From Exiguobacterium indicum HHS 31 (GTDB lineage Bacteria; Bacillota; Bacilli; Exiguobacteriales; Exiguobacteriaceae), in assembly GCF_001939065.1 (NCBI RefSeq), contig NZ_MPSZ01000013.1, positions 1 through 41,375 on the forward strand: a DNA stretch of 41,375 nt, read 5' to 3'. The stretch's first letter is position 1. The number at the start of each line of letters is the position of its first letter. The notes beneath the pieces are model-generated. The model saw only the letters and a list, made by a program, of their open reading frames with translations, had not been told where the DNA came from and did not search any database. Positions 10,544-19,245 of this stretch are shown here, piece after piece. The translations under genes and the position numbers were made by a program.

Positions 10544-10549
10544 ATTATA
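10544..10549 (-). promoter_or_regulatory. Extended -10 promoter of coaX
   Basis: The minus strand reads TGG-TATAAT, a perfect extended -10, about 82 bp before the coaX start. The -35 position (TAGGTG at 17 bp) is weak, as is common with extended -10 promoters. Confidence 0.6.
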
Positions 10550-10599
10550 CCATGCTCGTATGGTCACACCTACCGATGTGTATTCGCTCGGTCTGCCAC

Positions 10600-10635
10600 A
10601 AAAAAGAACGGATTCGATATCAATCGAATCCGTTC
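10600..10635 (-). terminator. Intrinsic terminator after ftsH
   Basis: Minus-strand hairpin GAACGGATTCGAT/ATCGAATCCGTTC with a tight loop, followed by TTTTTT. It lies 7 bp past the ftsH stop. Confidence 0.93.
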
Positions 10636-10642
10636 CATCCGT

Positions 10643-12646
10643 TTACACTTGATCGTCGCGACGCGGCGTATCTGGTGTATCCGTATCTACATTTTTCCCT
10701 TCGTCAACGACTGAACCCATTTGCGTTGGAGACTCTGTCGGTTGATCAACAGTTGCATCTGTCGATTCCGGTGCTTTCTCTTCTGCTTTTGGAGTCATTG
10801 CTTCTGGTTCATGTTTTTTGTATTCGCCCGTCTCTAGGAGGTGGTGAATTTGTTTTTGATCGAGTGTTTCGACTTCAAGCAATGTCGTTGCAATCAAGTC
10901 GAGCTGATCGCGCTTCTCAGTCAGGATATCTTTCGCTTTTTGGTAACAGCGGTTGATGATCGCTTGGATTTCCGTATCGATCTCGTGTGCGATTGCATCC
11001 GAGTAGTTCTGTTCGTTTTGGAAATCACGGCCGAGGAAGACGTTACCGCTTTGACCTGATCCGAATTGAAGCGGTCCGAGTTTTTCACTCATCCCAAACT
11101 CCATGACCATTTTCCGTGCAAGACCTGTCGCACGCTGGAAGTCATTGCTTGCCCCAGTCGAGACTTCTCCGAAGACGATATCCTCTGCGACACGACCACC
11201 GAGCAATCCAGTAATCTTATCTTCAAGTTCCGGCTTCGTCATGAAGTAACGATCTTCTTTTGGCAACATGACGACATATCCACCCGCGTTACCGCGAGGA
11301 ACGATCGTTACCTTGTGTACTTCATCCGCATCGTCGAGCGTGACACCGATGATTGTATGTCCAGCTTCGTGCCATGCGACGATCTTTTTCTCTTTCGGCG
11401 AGATGATCCGGCTCTTCTTCGCTGGTCCAGCGATAACGCGGTCAATCGCTTCTTCGAGGTCAACGATCGAGACTTTATCACGATCTGCCCGAGCGGCAAC
11501 AAGTGCTGCTTCGTTTAGAAGGTTTTCAAGATCCGCACCTGAGAATCCAGGTGTTCGTTGTGCGATTGCTTTTAAATCAACCGTTGAATCGAGCGGTTTG
11601 TTCCGCGCGTGAACTTTCAAGACTGCTTCACGACCGATGACATCTGGACGGTCAACCGTGATTTGACGGTCAAAACGACCTGGACGGAGTAAGGCTGGGT
11701 CAAGAATATCAGCACGGTTCGTTGCTGCGATCATGATGATGCCTTCGTTTTCACTGAATCCATCCATCTCGACGAGAAGTTGGTTCAATGTCTGCTCACG
11801 CTCATCGTGTCCACCACCGAGACCTGCGCCCCGTTGACGACCGACAGCATCGATTTCATCAATGAAGATGATACATGGTGCATTTTTCTTCGCGTTTTCG
11901 AACAAGTCACGGACACGTGATGCCCCGACACCGACGAACATCTCAACGAAGTCAGAACCTGAAATCGAGAAGAATGGTACGCCAGCTTCACCAGCTGCGG
12001 CACGCGCGAGCAACGTCTTACCTGTACCTGGAGGACCTACGAGGAGGACCCCTTTCGGAATACGGGCACCGAGTTTCGCGAATTTACGCGGATCTTTCAA
12101 GAATTCAACGACTTCGACGAGTTCTTGTTTCTCTTCGTCTGCGCCGGCTACATCATCAAACGTAATCTTTTTCTTCTCTGTGTCATAGAGGCGTGCCTTC
12201 GATTTCCCGAAGTTCATGACGCGACCGCCACCACCGCCACCTTGTGCTTGATTAATCAAGAAGAAGAAGAGGATGAAGATGATGATGAATGGAACGATCG
12301 TCGTCAGTAACGCGATCCAACCACCATTCGTTTCTGCTGCCTTAAAGTCCAATTTGACTCCTTGGCTTTTCAATTGCGTATAAAGATCCGTTAGTTCCGT
12401 ATCAACAGCCGGTACGACCGTCTCATACGTTGAATCTTTTTCACGCAAATCTCCTGTCACATTATACGTCTGCCCTTCGTATTGGAAGGTAGCCGTCTTG
12501 ATTTCACCTTTTTCAACAGACTCGACAAACTGTGTGTAATTGATTTCTTTGCTTTTGTTCACTGGACTCTGCAAGTATTGCAGAAACAAGATCAAAGCTA
12601 GAAAAATGACCCCAAACACGAGGGTATTCTTCACTGCTCGGTTCAT
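10643..12646 (-). CDS. ftsH: ATP-dependent zinc metalloprotease FtsH
   Basis: Membrane AAA+ protease that degrades membrane and regulatory proteins. The 667-residue protein has two membrane segments (about 6-24 and 112-132) around an extracytoplasmic domain, then the AAA module with Walker A GPPGTGKT, Walker B IIFIDEID, second-region SRH ([18 protein letters not shown]), and the zinc site HEAGH with a downstream acidic ligand. The C-terminal 60 residues are acidic and low complexity (rich in E, P, T, D). The ATG at 12646 follows GAGGAGG by 7 nt. Confidence 0.98.
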   Translation of the reverse strand: MNRAVKNTLVFGVIFLALILFLQYLQSPVNKSKEINYTQFVESVEKGEIKTATFQYEGQTYNVTGDLREKDSTYETVVPAVDTELTDLYTQLKSQGVKLDFKAAETNGGWIALLTTIVPFIIIFILFFFLINQAQGGGGGGRVMNFGKSKARLYDTEKKKITFDDVAGADEEKQELVEVVEFLKDPRKFAKLGARIPKGVLLVGPPGTGKTLLARAAAGEAGVPFFSISGSDFVEMFVGVGASRVRDLFENAKKNAPCIIFIDEIDAVGRQRGAGLGGGHDEREQTLNQLLVEMDGFSENEGIIMIAATNRADILDPALLRPGRFDRQITVDRPDVIGREAVLKVHARNKPLDSTVDLKAIAQRTPGFSGADLENLLNEAALVAARADRDKVSIVDLEEAIDRVIAGPAKKSRIISPKEKKIVAWHEAGHTIIGVTLDDADEVHKVTIVPRGNAGGYVVMLPKEDRYFMTKPELEDKITGLLGGRVAEDIVFGEVSTGASNDFQRATGLARKMVMEFGMSEKLGPLQFGSGQSGNVFLGRDFQNEQNYSDAIAHEIDTEIQAIINRCYQKAKDILTEKRDQLDLIATTLLEVETLDQKQIHHLLETGEYKKHEPEAMTPKAEEKAPESTDATVDQPTESPTQMGSVVDEGKNVDTDTPDTPRRDDQV

Positions 12647-12733
12647 CTTATGCCTCCTCTCCGCATCCATCTCGTTTTTCTAGTGGATGAATACGAATCC
12701 TGGCGCGACAGGGCGCGCTTTGTAATTGGTTTC

Positions 12734-12739
12734 ATCTTA
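12734..12739 (-). promoter_or_regulatory. Extended -10 promoter candidate for ftsH
   Basis: Minus strand TGA-TAAGAT lies in the 120-bp hpt-ftsH gap, about 88 bp before ftsH. No good -35 is seen. A small GC hairpin GCGCG-N6-CGCGC (about 12701-12718) lies in the resulting leader; its role is unknown. Confidence 0.4.
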
Positions 12740-12766
12740 TCATGGGACAGACGAGATTAAAAATAA

Positions 12767-13312
12767 TTAGCCACCGTAGACTGCAGGTTTCAAGACACCT
12801 ACGTATGGAAGGTTACGATACTTTTCTTCGTAATCCAGACCATAACCGACGACGAATTCGTGTGGAATGACGAAGCCGCTGTAATCTGCGTGCAAGTCAT
12901 TCTTCCGTCCTGTTGGTTTGTCGAGCAACGTCACGATCTTAACGGACTTCGCTTTCCGGTACTTGAAGAGATCGACAAGGTAACCAAGCGTCAATCCGCT
13001 GTCGATAATATCTTCGACAATCAAGATGTCGCGTCCTTCTACCGATGTGTTCAAATCTTTTTCAATCTTGACTTCACCTGTTGATGTTGTCCCACCGTGA
13101 TACGTTGAAACGTCCATGAAGTCCATTTCAAGATGCATATCCATCTTTTTCACAAGATCAGACATGAACGGCATTGCGCCTTTTAAGACGCACACAAGCA
13201 ACGGAAAACGATCGTGATAATCCGCTGTCAATTCGCCGGCGAGTTCGCCCACTTTATTTTGGATCTCTTCTTCTGAAATCAGTACTTTTTCCATATCGTT
13301 CATCAAGGTCAT
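12767..13312 (-). CDS. hpt: Hypoxanthine-guanine phosphoribosyltransferase
   Basis: Salvages hypoxanthine and guanine to IMP and GMP using PRPP. The 181-residue protein carries the PRPP-binding motif [14 protein letters not shown] (about 96-109), [20 protein letters not shown] and [12 protein letters not shown] at the C-terminus. The ATG at 13312 follows GGAGGAGG by about 10 nt. It lies 33 bp after tilS, as in B. subtilis, where TilS and HprT also interact in regulating ftsH. Confidence 0.97.
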   Translation of the reverse strand: MTLMNDMEKVLISEEEIQNKVGELAGELTADYHDRFPLLVCVLKGAMPFMSDLVKKMDMHLEMDFMDVSTYHGGTTSTGEVKIEKDLNTSVEGRDILIVEDIIDSGLTLGYLVDLFKYRKAKSVKIVTLLDKPTGRKNDLHADYSGFVIPHEFVVGYGLDYEEKYRNLPYVGVLKPAVYGG

Positions 13313-13345
13313 GCTAGGTATTCCTCCTCCATAATAAACACTACA

Positions 13346-14578
13346 TTACCATTCTATCATTAAATAAGATTTTGCGAGGAGTTCAAATGACCCGAATATT
13401 GCAATTCGATGTCCAATGACGGCTAAAATCACTCCATTTGCATCGACGACGACCGGAACCTGTTCCCGGAGATAACGCGGAACCTTAGCATCAATCAGAA
13501 TTCGACTGACTTTTTTCGAACCCACAGCAAGCTGAATCCGATCTCCTGGACGTGGCGGACGTACCGTCAATGGGAACGCAATCGCGTCCAGCGGGATACC
13601 TTGATTTCCGATTGAGAAGCGAACCATTTGTTCACCATAATGATACGTTCCCAAATTCTCCCCTACTTGAAACGATAAATCGTCATTCATTGACCGTATC
13701 ACACGATCCTGCATCAAAAAGCCATATGCACGTCGCATCCTCCAGTTTCCATAATACACTTCGTCTGAGCCCTTATCCACCCGAAGCCATGTAACAAAGT
13801 GACGAATCACATCCGAAGAAAACATTTCTCCCGTTAATGTCGGCAAAACAAGCCGCTGTAAATCCGTCGGTAATTCTAAAATACGTGCGACCGGAATTCC
13901 GTTCGCTTCCTTACACCGTTCGAGATAGGTCGCGACGAATGCCGCCTGTTCACGGATGATTTGCTGTCGCGCATGTGCTGCCGCTGCCGTTGCCTGTTCA
14001 AACTCAGGACGCATGTCTCGGAGTGATGGAACAATCGTATGCCGGATTTGATTACGCAAATAAGTAGTTTCTGCATTTGACGCATCTTCTCGCCATGGAA
14101 CTTCATGTTGCAACGCATACTCGCGTAATGTTTGCTTCGATTCATGTAGCAACGGTCGATGCAACCAACCGTTACCAAACGGACGAACGACGGGAATACC
14201 ATCAACCTGCGCTTCTCCACGAATGAGCTGAATGAGTAGCGTCTCAATTTGATCGTCTTGATGATGGGCGAGAATCAGACGCGAGCGCCCGGTCTCTTCC
14301 ATGATTCGTTCAAAAAACGCATATCTCTCTTCGCGACAAGCTGCTTGAGAGCTCGTACGTCCTGTCCATTCTAAACGCGTCATGAAAAAAGATATCTTTC
14401 GGGCCGTTGCCCACTCCTTAATAAAGCACGCTTCTTCGTCGGACGCCTCTCGTAATCCATGATGCACATGCGCAATCGCGATATCGTAGCCCTCTTTGTA
14501 CAACCGATCGACGAGTACCATCGAATCACAACCTCCCGAAACACCTACTAAAAGTGGTTCGAACGGCACACCTTCCAT
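13346..14578 (-). CDS. tilS: tRNA(Ile)-lysidine synthetase
   Basis: Converts the wobble cytidine of tRNA-Ile(CAU) to lysidine using ATP and lysine. The 410-residue protein has the PP-loop SGGCDSM right at the N-terminus (residues 14-20), HVHHGLREASD, ILAHHQDDQIETLLIQLIRG and a C-terminal substrate-binding domain with PPRPGDRI (about 340). The N-terminus is shorter than B. subtilis TilS, but GGGGG 8 nt before the ATG supports this start. In B. subtilis spoIIE, yabS and yabT lie between the tRNAs and tilS; here only a terminator does. Confidence 0.95.
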   Translation of the reverse strand: MEGVPFEPLLVGVSGGCDSMVLVDRLYKEGYDIAIAHVHHGLREASDEEACFIKEWATARKISFFMTRLEWTGRTSSQAACREERYAFFERIMEETGRSRLILAHHQDDQIETLLIQLIRGEAQVDGIPVVRPFGNGWLHRPLLHESKQTLREYALQHEVPWREDASNAETTYLRNQIRHTIVPSLRDMRPEFEQATAAAAHARQQIIREQAAFVATYLERCKEANGIPVARILELPTDLQRLVLPTLTGEMFSSDVIRHFVTWLRVDKGSDEVYYGNWRMRRAYGFLMQDRVIRSMNDDLSFQVGENLGTYHYGEQMVRFSIGNQGIPLDAIAFPLTVRPPRPGDRIQLAVGSKKVSRILIDAKVPRYLREQVPVVVDANGVILAVIGHRIAIFGSFELLAKSYLMIEW

Positions 14579-14604
14579 AACGATTTCCCCCTTTCCGTTA
14601 AAAC

Positions 14605-14639
14605 CTAAAAAAAGCTATCTCTATATAATAGAGATAGCT
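14605..14639 (-). terminator. Terminator after the tRNA pair
   Basis: Perfect 12-bp stem AGCTATCTCTAT/ATAGAGATAGCT with a 3-nt loop, flanked on the minus strand by a run of T, 8 bp past tRNA-Glu. tilS begins 27 bp further on and I see no separate promoter for it, so partial read-through may supply tilS. Confidence 0.88.
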
Positions 14640-14647
14640 TTTGAGAA

Positions 14648-14719
14648 TGACCCGTACGGGATTCGAACCCGTGTTACCGCCGTGAAAGGGCGGTGTCTTA
14701 ACCGCTTGACCAACGGGCC
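14648..14719 (-). tRNA. tRNA-Glu (UUC)
   Basis: 72-nt cloverleaf: acceptor GGCCCGT/ACGGGTC, D arm, anticodon stem CCGCC/GGCGG with loop CTTTCAC (anticodon TTC), and T arm ACGGG-TTCGAAT-CCCGT. CCA is not encoded. It is second in a two-tRNA unit, as in B. subtilis (trnSL-Met1, trnSL-Glu2). Confidence 0.97.
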
Positions 14720-14728
14720 AAAAAAATA

Positions 14729-14805
14729 TGGTAGCGGCGGAGGGAGTCGAACCCACGACCTCACGGGTATGAACCGTACGCTCTAGCCAGCTGAGCTACA
14801 CCGCC
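14729..14805 (-). tRNA. tRNA-Met (CAU), elongator type
   Basis: 77 nt including encoded CCA. The acceptor GGCGGTG, D arm GCTC-AGCTGGCTA-GAGC, anticodon loop TTCATAC (CAT) and overall sequence are close to the B. subtilis elongator tRNA-Met; the paired first base rules out an initiator. The T stem GTGGG/CCCTC has a T-T mismatch at its second pair. It is first in the unit after a strong promoter. Confidence 0.95.
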
Positions 14806-14840
14806 ATATTTTTAACTCGTGCGTCTTAAGCACATTTTCT

Positions 14841-14869
14841 ATAATACGGGCAGGTCAAATGAAAGTCAA
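14841..14869 (-). promoter_or_regulatory. Promoter of the tRNA-Met/tRNA-Glu unit
   Basis: Minus strand -35 TTGACT (14864-14869), 17 bp, -10 TATTAT (14841-14846), about 36 bp before tRNA-Met. A second TTGACC copy lies inside the spacer. Confidence 0.85.
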
Positions 14870-14891
14870 CGCTTTTTCTAAAAATAATTTC

Positions 14892-14930
14892 AAAAAAATA
14901 AAAGATGGAATGAACGGCGTCATTCCATCT
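14892..14930 (-). terminator. Intrinsic terminator after yabR
   Basis: Minus-strand hairpin AGATGGAATGA-N6-TCATTCCATCT (11-bp perfect stem) followed by a T-rich tract; 28 bp past the yabR stop. Confidence 0.9.
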
Positions 14931-14958
14931 CTATTCTTATAAAGAACAGGTCAGCAAG

Positions 14959-15474
14959 TTATTGACGTTTTGCGCCGCGTCCGCCACGTTTTGAATCCGT
15001 TTGACGTTTCAATGTAGCAAGACGATCTTCACTATCTTTCAGGAAACTAGACATCAGCGTATCGAACGATTGTTCTTTGCGCGGTGGTGGTGTGCCACGG
15101 CCGCCTTTGTTGAAGCCTCCACGGTTACCGCCTCCACGTGGTCCTTTGTTATCGAACGAACGTGGTCCACGATCTTGTCCTGCTGGACGTGGTCCACGGT
15201 CGAACTGACGTGCAGGACGAGGACGTTCGCCTTCTGGACGATCGACGGCTTTTTTGATGGAAAGACCGATCTTACCATCGTTTTCAACACTTAAGACTTT
15301 GACGGTGATTTCTTGACCAACCGTCAACACATCATTGATGTCTTTAACGTAAGAATCTGCCACTTCACTGATGTGAACAAGACCAGTTTTCCCTGTTGGT
15401 AACTCAACGAACGCTCCGAAATTCGTGATGCCTGTTACTTTCCCTTGCACTTTGCTGCCTACTTCAATCGACAT
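14959..15474 (-). CDS. yabR: S1-domain RNA-binding protein, YabR-like, with Arg/Gly-rich tail
   Basis: Residues 1-75 form one S1 (OB-fold) RNA-binding domain: VGSKVQGKVTGITNFGAFVEL, GLVHISEVADSYV, GKIGLSIKKA. From about 78 to 130 the chain is low complexity, rich in RG, RP and GG, then a short basic C-terminal helix (SFDTLMSSFLKDSEDRLATL). At 171 residues it is longer than B. subtilis YabR (about 128) because of the RG tract. Proteins of this type bind RNA or the 30S subunit; the exact role is unknown. AAAGGAG precedes the ATG, and it has its own promoter. Confidence 0.9.
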   Translation of the reverse strand: MSIEVGSKVQGKVTGITNFGAFVELPTGKTGLVHISEVADSYVKDINDVLTVGQEITVKVLSVENDGKIGLSIKKAVDRPEGERPRPARQFDRGPRPAGQDRGPRSFDNKGPRGGGNRGGFNKGGRGTPPPRKEQSFDTLMSSFLKDSEDRLATLKRQTDSKRGGRGAKRQ

Positions 15475-15510
15475 AAATTGTATTGCTCCTTTTTAGTTGA
15501 TTCGTTTCTT

Positions 15511-15539
15511 ATTATACGAGTGATTCATTCTTTTTTCAA
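15511..15539 (-). promoter_or_regulatory. yabR promoter
   Basis: Minus strand -35 TTGAAA (15534-15539), 17 bp, -10 TATAAT (15511-15516), 37 bp before the yabR start. Confidence 0.8.
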
Positions 15540-15557
15540 TCAATCGGCAACCTTCAA

Positions 15558-15935
15558 TTAGTCTTCCGGTGAAAAGTAGAAGATCGTTTCCCCTTTTTTC
15601 GAATAGAGCAACTCGCTTCGAGCTAAGTTCGCTACATACTCTTTATCATTGAGACGATTGATTTCTTCCTTCAGGCGGGCGGTCTCTTTTTTTGCTTTCG
15701 TCTGCTCTTGTTCGGCGACTTGAAACGACTGCTTTTGTTCAGCGATCAATTGCCGTTTCTCCATGTATGACCACCCCATGAGGGAAAAGATGAGTAAAAA
15801 GACGGTCAGACACAGGAAAAAGCGATTTTTGAGACGTCGACGGTTTTCGATGGCATTCTGACTCAACTGCTTTTTACGGTCATTGAGCGGCTTGATCTTT
15901 GGCGCAGGACGCCCTGATTCGAGCGGTGTTGGCAT
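15558..15935 (-). CDS. divIC: Cell-division protein DivIC (FtsB-like)
   Basis: Bitopic divisome protein acting with FtsL and DivIB. The 125-residue protein has a basic cytoplasmic N-terminus (1-36), one membrane helix (FFLCLTVFLLIFSLMGW, about 39-55), an extracellular coiled coil (about 60-100) and the conserved end YVANLARSELLYSKKGETIF. GAGGAGGG lies ahead of the start. In B. subtilis the spore genes yabP and yabQ lie between yabO and divIC; here only 66 bp remain. Confidence 0.95.
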   Translation of the reverse strand: MPTPLESGRPAPKIKPLNDRKKQLSQNAIENRRRLKNRFFLCLTVFLLIFSLMGWSYMEKRQLIAEQKQSFQVAEQEQTKAKKETARLKEEINRLNDKEYVANLARSELLYSKKGETIFYFSPED

Positions 15936-15953
15936 ATCATCCCTCCTCTTTCT

Positions 15954-15983
15954 GAGTGGTCACCCCTGACACTCTTTAGTATA
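15954..15983 (-). promoter_or_regulatory. Weak promoter and leader hairpin upstream of divIC
   Basis: In the 66-bp gap the minus strand has a -10-like TATACT (15978-15983) with a poor -35 (TGTAAT, 17 bp). Just downstream a near-perfect inverted repeat GAGTGTCA-N4-TGACCACTC (15954-15974) would fold at the mRNA 5' end before the ribosome site. No T tract follows, so it is not a terminator. Confidence 0.35.
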
Positions 15984-16001
15984 CTTCCTTTTTCCGGTAA
16001 A

Positions 16002-16274
16002 TTACATCGATTCTTCGGAATTCACCTTTTCTTCACGGATGATCTCATACATATCAGATGCTTCTTCTTTTTTGGCATGTTCTTTAATGCTCGAAATCGC
16101 AACCGTGACGATCTTGTTTCCGAACCGAATCGTCATCTCATCACCTGCTGCTACCGTGCTACTTGCTTTCGCCACATTACCATTGATTGTAATCCGACCT
16201 TGATCGGCTACTTCTTTCGCAAGCGTCCGTCGTTTGATCAGACGCGATACTTTTAAAAATTTATCAAGTCTCAT
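16002..16274 (-). CDS. rqcP: RqcP (YabO), S4-domain ribosome quality-control factor
   Basis: A 90-residue Hsp15-like protein with an S4 RNA-binding domain from residue 1 (MRLDKFLKVSRLIKRRTLA ... ADQGRITINGNVAKAS) and an acidic tail. In B. subtilis YabO/RqcP binds stalled 50S-peptidyl-tRNA complexes and supports alanine tailing by RqcH. It overlaps the yabN stop by 4 bp, so it is translated from the mfd-yabM-yabN mRNA. Confidence 0.92.
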   Translation of the reverse strand: MRLDKFLKVSRLIKRRTLAKEVADQGRITINGNVAKASSTVAAGDEMTIRFGNKIVTVAISSIKEHAKKEEASDMYEIIREEKVNSEESM

Positions 16275-17701
16275 GACTGTTCCTCCTGCTTCGCTTGATG
16301 CCAGAGTGAATCTTGCTCTTCAAGCGTCATCTCAACGAGCGGTCGATCCGCTAGCTGTTCCATTCGCGTAAAGCGACGGATGAATTTATCGTTCGTCTGT
16401 TGTAGCCCCTCTTCTGCCGAGAGACCAAGGTATTTCCCAACGAGTGTTATCGAAAACAGAACGTCTCCGAATTCACCTAGTCGTTCTTCTGGTGCGGCTT
16501 CCTTCAATTCACGTAACTCTTCGATTACTTTTTCAAGTGCACCCTCGACGTCACTCCATTCAAAACCGACTTTCGCCACTTTCTTTTGAATATCTTCTGC
16601 GCGCATCAAGGCAGGTGCCCCTTTTGTTACGCCATCGAGCAAGGAAGTCCGCTCCGGTTTCTCTTGTGCTTTAATGTCTTGCCAGTTCGAAACGACGTCT
16701 GCCGAAGAATCGACAATCGTTTCTCCGAACACATGTGGATGGCGACGAATCATCTTATCACTGACGCTTCCGATGACATCTCGAATGTCGAAATACCCTT
16801 CATCTAGACCAATTTGTGCATGGAGCATGACCTGTAAAAGGACGTCTCCTAGCTCTTCTATCATTAAGTTATCGTCCTGAAGGTCGATTGCTTCCAGTAA
16901 TTCATAAGATTCTTCGATTAAATGACGTTTTAAGGACTCATGTGTCTGCTCTTGATCCCATGGGCAACCGCCTTCATCACGTAACCGTGCGACAATCTCT
17001 TTTAATGTCGCGAAGTCACGGTTCAGCGTCTGCTCATCCGTAACAGGTGGCACGTAGACTGTCGTCAAGTTACTGAGCGTCGTCACATGATCGAGTTCAT
17101 ACAACGGCACGCTTTGGACAGTTTGTTTGCTTGTACCCGCTGCTGTGACCAGAGTGACGAGATGTTCGTCCGGATAACGTTCCATCAGCTGAACCTTTAA
17201 ATCACCGGCGACGAGCGCATCATAGACTTGTCCAATCAGCAAATGTTGACGGATCTGCGCTTCATCGACGGTAAACGCCGTCGCATCAAGCAACTGGAAT
17301 CCTTCAATCGGATCTACGCCAAGCGCCGCGAACATCGGATCAAGAAAACTTTGTCCGCCTACAACGTCGACCGCGTCCGTCCGCTCTAATAACTGCTGGA
17401 CGGTACTCTCAGCGACCAGTGGATGACCTGGGACGGCATAGATGATGTCCGTCGTCTTTGAGAGGCGAAGCAATTCCTCAACGATTTCTGTGTATACGTC
17501 TTCAAACCGACTATGTCGTTCGTAAACCGAGTCAAATGATGTAAAGTTCATTCCCTCTGCTGCGAGTTCTGAAACGACTGGATGATCCATTGTCCGTAAA
17601 TAGACAGGCTGTGTCGTGTTTTTTAATAATCGATAGATGCCAAACGGCAATTGTTCGAGTTCGCCGACGCCAAGGCCGACGATCGTGATTCGGTGTGTCA
17701 T
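16271..17701 (-). CDS. yabN: YabN: tetrapyrrole methylase-like domain fused to MazG pyrophosphohydrolase
   Basis: 476 residues. Residues 1-215 form a methylase-fold domain (ITIVGLGVGELEQLPFGIYRLL, YAVPGHPLVAESTVQQLL); 225-476 hold two MazG repeats with the metal-binding EExxE...ExxD pattern (HLIEESYELLEAID, MIEELGDVLLQVMLHAQIG) and a second EFGDVLFSITLVGKYL. MazG enzymes hydrolyse nucleoside triphosphates to monophosphates. It overlaps both neighbours by 4 bp. Confidence 0.95.
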   Translation of the reverse strand: MTHRITIVGLGVGELEQLPFGIYRLLKNTTQPVYLRTMDHPVVSELAAEGMNFTSFDSVYERHSRFEDVYTEIVEELLRLSKTTDIIYAVPGHPLVAESTVQQLLERTDAVDVVGGQSFLDPMFAALGVDPIEGFQLLDATAFTVDEAQIRQHLLIGQVYDALVAGDLKVQLMERYPDEHLVTLVTAAGTSKQTVQSVPLYELDHVTTLSNLTTVYVPPVTDEQTLNRDFATLKEIVARLRDEGGCPWDQEQTHESLKRHLIEESYELLEAIDLQDDNLMIEELGDVLLQVMLHAQIGLDEGYFDIRDVIGSVSDKMIRRHPHVFGETIVDSSADVVSNWQDIKAQEKPERTSLLDGVTKGAPALMRAEDIQKKVAKVGFEWSDVEGALEKVIEELRELKEAAPEERLGEFGDVLFSITLVGKYLGLSAEEGLQQTNDKFIRRFTRMEQLADRPLVEMTLEEQDSLWHQAKQEEQS

Positions 17702-19245
17702 ATACTCCTCCTACGTTGGTACATCTGATATAACTTATCTCCTAAAGGCAATAGCGCCCACTCTTGTGCTGTTAATGCACGAACGCGTAATGCCATACTG
17801 CCATAAATGATGGCACCACCGACGACAAGGACGCCGACTTCGAGTGCCGCACCGATTCGTGTCTCAAGCTCAAACAGCCGGAAGAACGTTTCGATCAGGT
17901 ACAGAAACACACTCATGGCGAGCACAGGTAAGACCAGTCGTCGGTAGAACGCGTTTCCTGCCGATACGCGACCGAATTTCCGGTTCAATAAAATCCATTG
18001 TGCTGTCGCCATGACGGCAAAACCGCCAAATGTCGCCATACCCGCCCCGATCATACCATATCGGGGAATGAAATAGAGATTCAGAACGAGCTTCGCCCCT
18101 AATCCGACAAGAACACCAACGAGCGCATATTTTTCAGCATCGACCGACTGGAGACAAGAGATGATCATCATCGCAATCGAAGCGGCAAATGCCGTCGCCG
18201 CGAGCCAAATCAACCCTGCTGTTCCCTGGTCATCTTGATACAACGCAATATTGAGCGGACGCATCACACCCATTAGTCCGATTGTCGCTGCAGCGGCAAT
18301 CAATAGACCGGAACGGAGTAATGTCTCGAGTTGTTGACGCATCATCTGCGGATCATGCTTTCGATATGCGGTTGATAAGGATGGAACACTCGCAAGACTC
18401 ATCGATGTCGCAAAGAGAATCGCGAATTGCAGTAACGGATACCCACGGTCGAGCACCCCTTTTTCAATTTTCGTCTCCGTCGTATTGCCAAGTAGATTGA
18501 CGAACGTCAATCCATCGATCAATTGCATCAGTAACAAGGCAAGTGAGGCGATACTGACCGCCACCCCGCTTGTCACGAGCACTTTCCCGACCCGACGTAC
18601 GTGAATACCTGAAAACACAGGACGACCGATCTTCCCTTTCGCAAAACGTAACAGGACGAATAACGAAACGATGCTGCCACCGATCGCTGTCAGATGGGCA
18701 CTGGCACCAATCCAGTAAGGGTCCGCCTGCATCGAGACGCCGATATAGGTCACGAGCAACAAGAGTCCGACACGGACGGCATTTTCAGAGACTTGGGATA
18801 CAGCCGTCGGTCGCATCTCGAGATCTGCTTGAAACATGCCTCTAAGAACGGCAATCACAGGTAGTAAATAAAACGTACACGTGACGGCTCGCAACGGAAC
18901 AACGAGTTTATCGTCTCCAAACCAACCCGCAAGTGTCGGGGCAATCCACCATCCGAACAGACCAAAGAAGACCGTCATCGCAAGTAAGACGTACAAAATC
19001 GACCATAAAACTTCTCGTTTTTCATCTGGATGATGGAGCGTCAACTTCGCCACGATGACGGGCAGCGCATAAATACCTAGCGCTGCCGCTATCGCGAATA
19101 AGGGATAGACCGTCTGATAGACGTACAGTCCGAAGTCACCTGCAAGGTTCTGATACGGAATCCGGTAAAAGAAGCTGAGCAGTTTCGAGATATAACTAGA
19201 GATCGCAAGCAGTGCTGCGCCTTGCGCAATCGTTCGTCTATTCAT
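17698..19245 (-). CDS. yabM: YabM, polysaccharide-biosynthesis (MurJ/SpoVB-like) flippase family
   Basis: A 515-residue polytopic membrane protein with about 14 hydrophobic segments, starting MNRRTIAQGAALLAISSYISKLLSFFYRIPYQNLAGDFGLYVY, the N-terminal pattern of the MOP/MATE-type polysaccharide transporters. Relatives include SpoVB and MurJ (YtgP); position between mfd and yabN identifies YabM. A lipid-linked glycan flippase role is likely but unproven. It overlaps mfd and yabN by 4 bp each. B. subtilis has spoVT between mfd and yabM; it is absent. Confidence 0.9.
   Translation of the reverse strand: MNRRTIAQGAALLAISSYISKLLSFFYRIPYQNLAGDFGLYVYQTVYPLFAIAAALGIYALPVIVAKLTLHHPDEKREVLWSILYVLLAMTVFFGLFGWWIAPTLAGWFGDDKLVVPLRAVTCTFYLLPVIAVLRGMFQADLEMRPTAVSQVSENAVRVGLLLLVTYIGVSMQADPYWIGASAHLTAIGGSIVSLFVLLRFAKGKIGRPVFSGIHVRRVGKVLVTSGVAVSIASLALLLMQLIDGLTFVNLLGNTTETKIEKGVLDRGYPLLQFAILFATSMSLASVPSLSTAYRKHDPQMMRQQLETLLRSGLLIAAAATIGLMGVMRPLNIALYQDDQGTAGLIWLAATAFAASIAMMIISCLQSVDAEKYALVGVLVGLGAKLVLNLYFIPRYGMIGAGMATFGGFAVMATAQWILLNRKFGRVSAGNAFYRRLVLPVLAMSVFLYLIETFFRLFELETRIGAALEVGVLVVGGAIIYGSMALRVRALTAQEWALLPLGDKLYQMYQRRRSI

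Noticed and set aside
13774-13782. DnaA-box-like TTATCCACC in tilS
   Set aside because: Single copy with one mismatch, inside a gene and without a cluster; expected by chance.
14851-14870. CtsR heat-shock operator-like direct repeat (GGTCAAA, AGTCAAC)
   Set aside because: The two halves are 4 bp apart instead of 3 and the second half is imperfect; the sequence is explained as the -35 region of the tRNA promoter.
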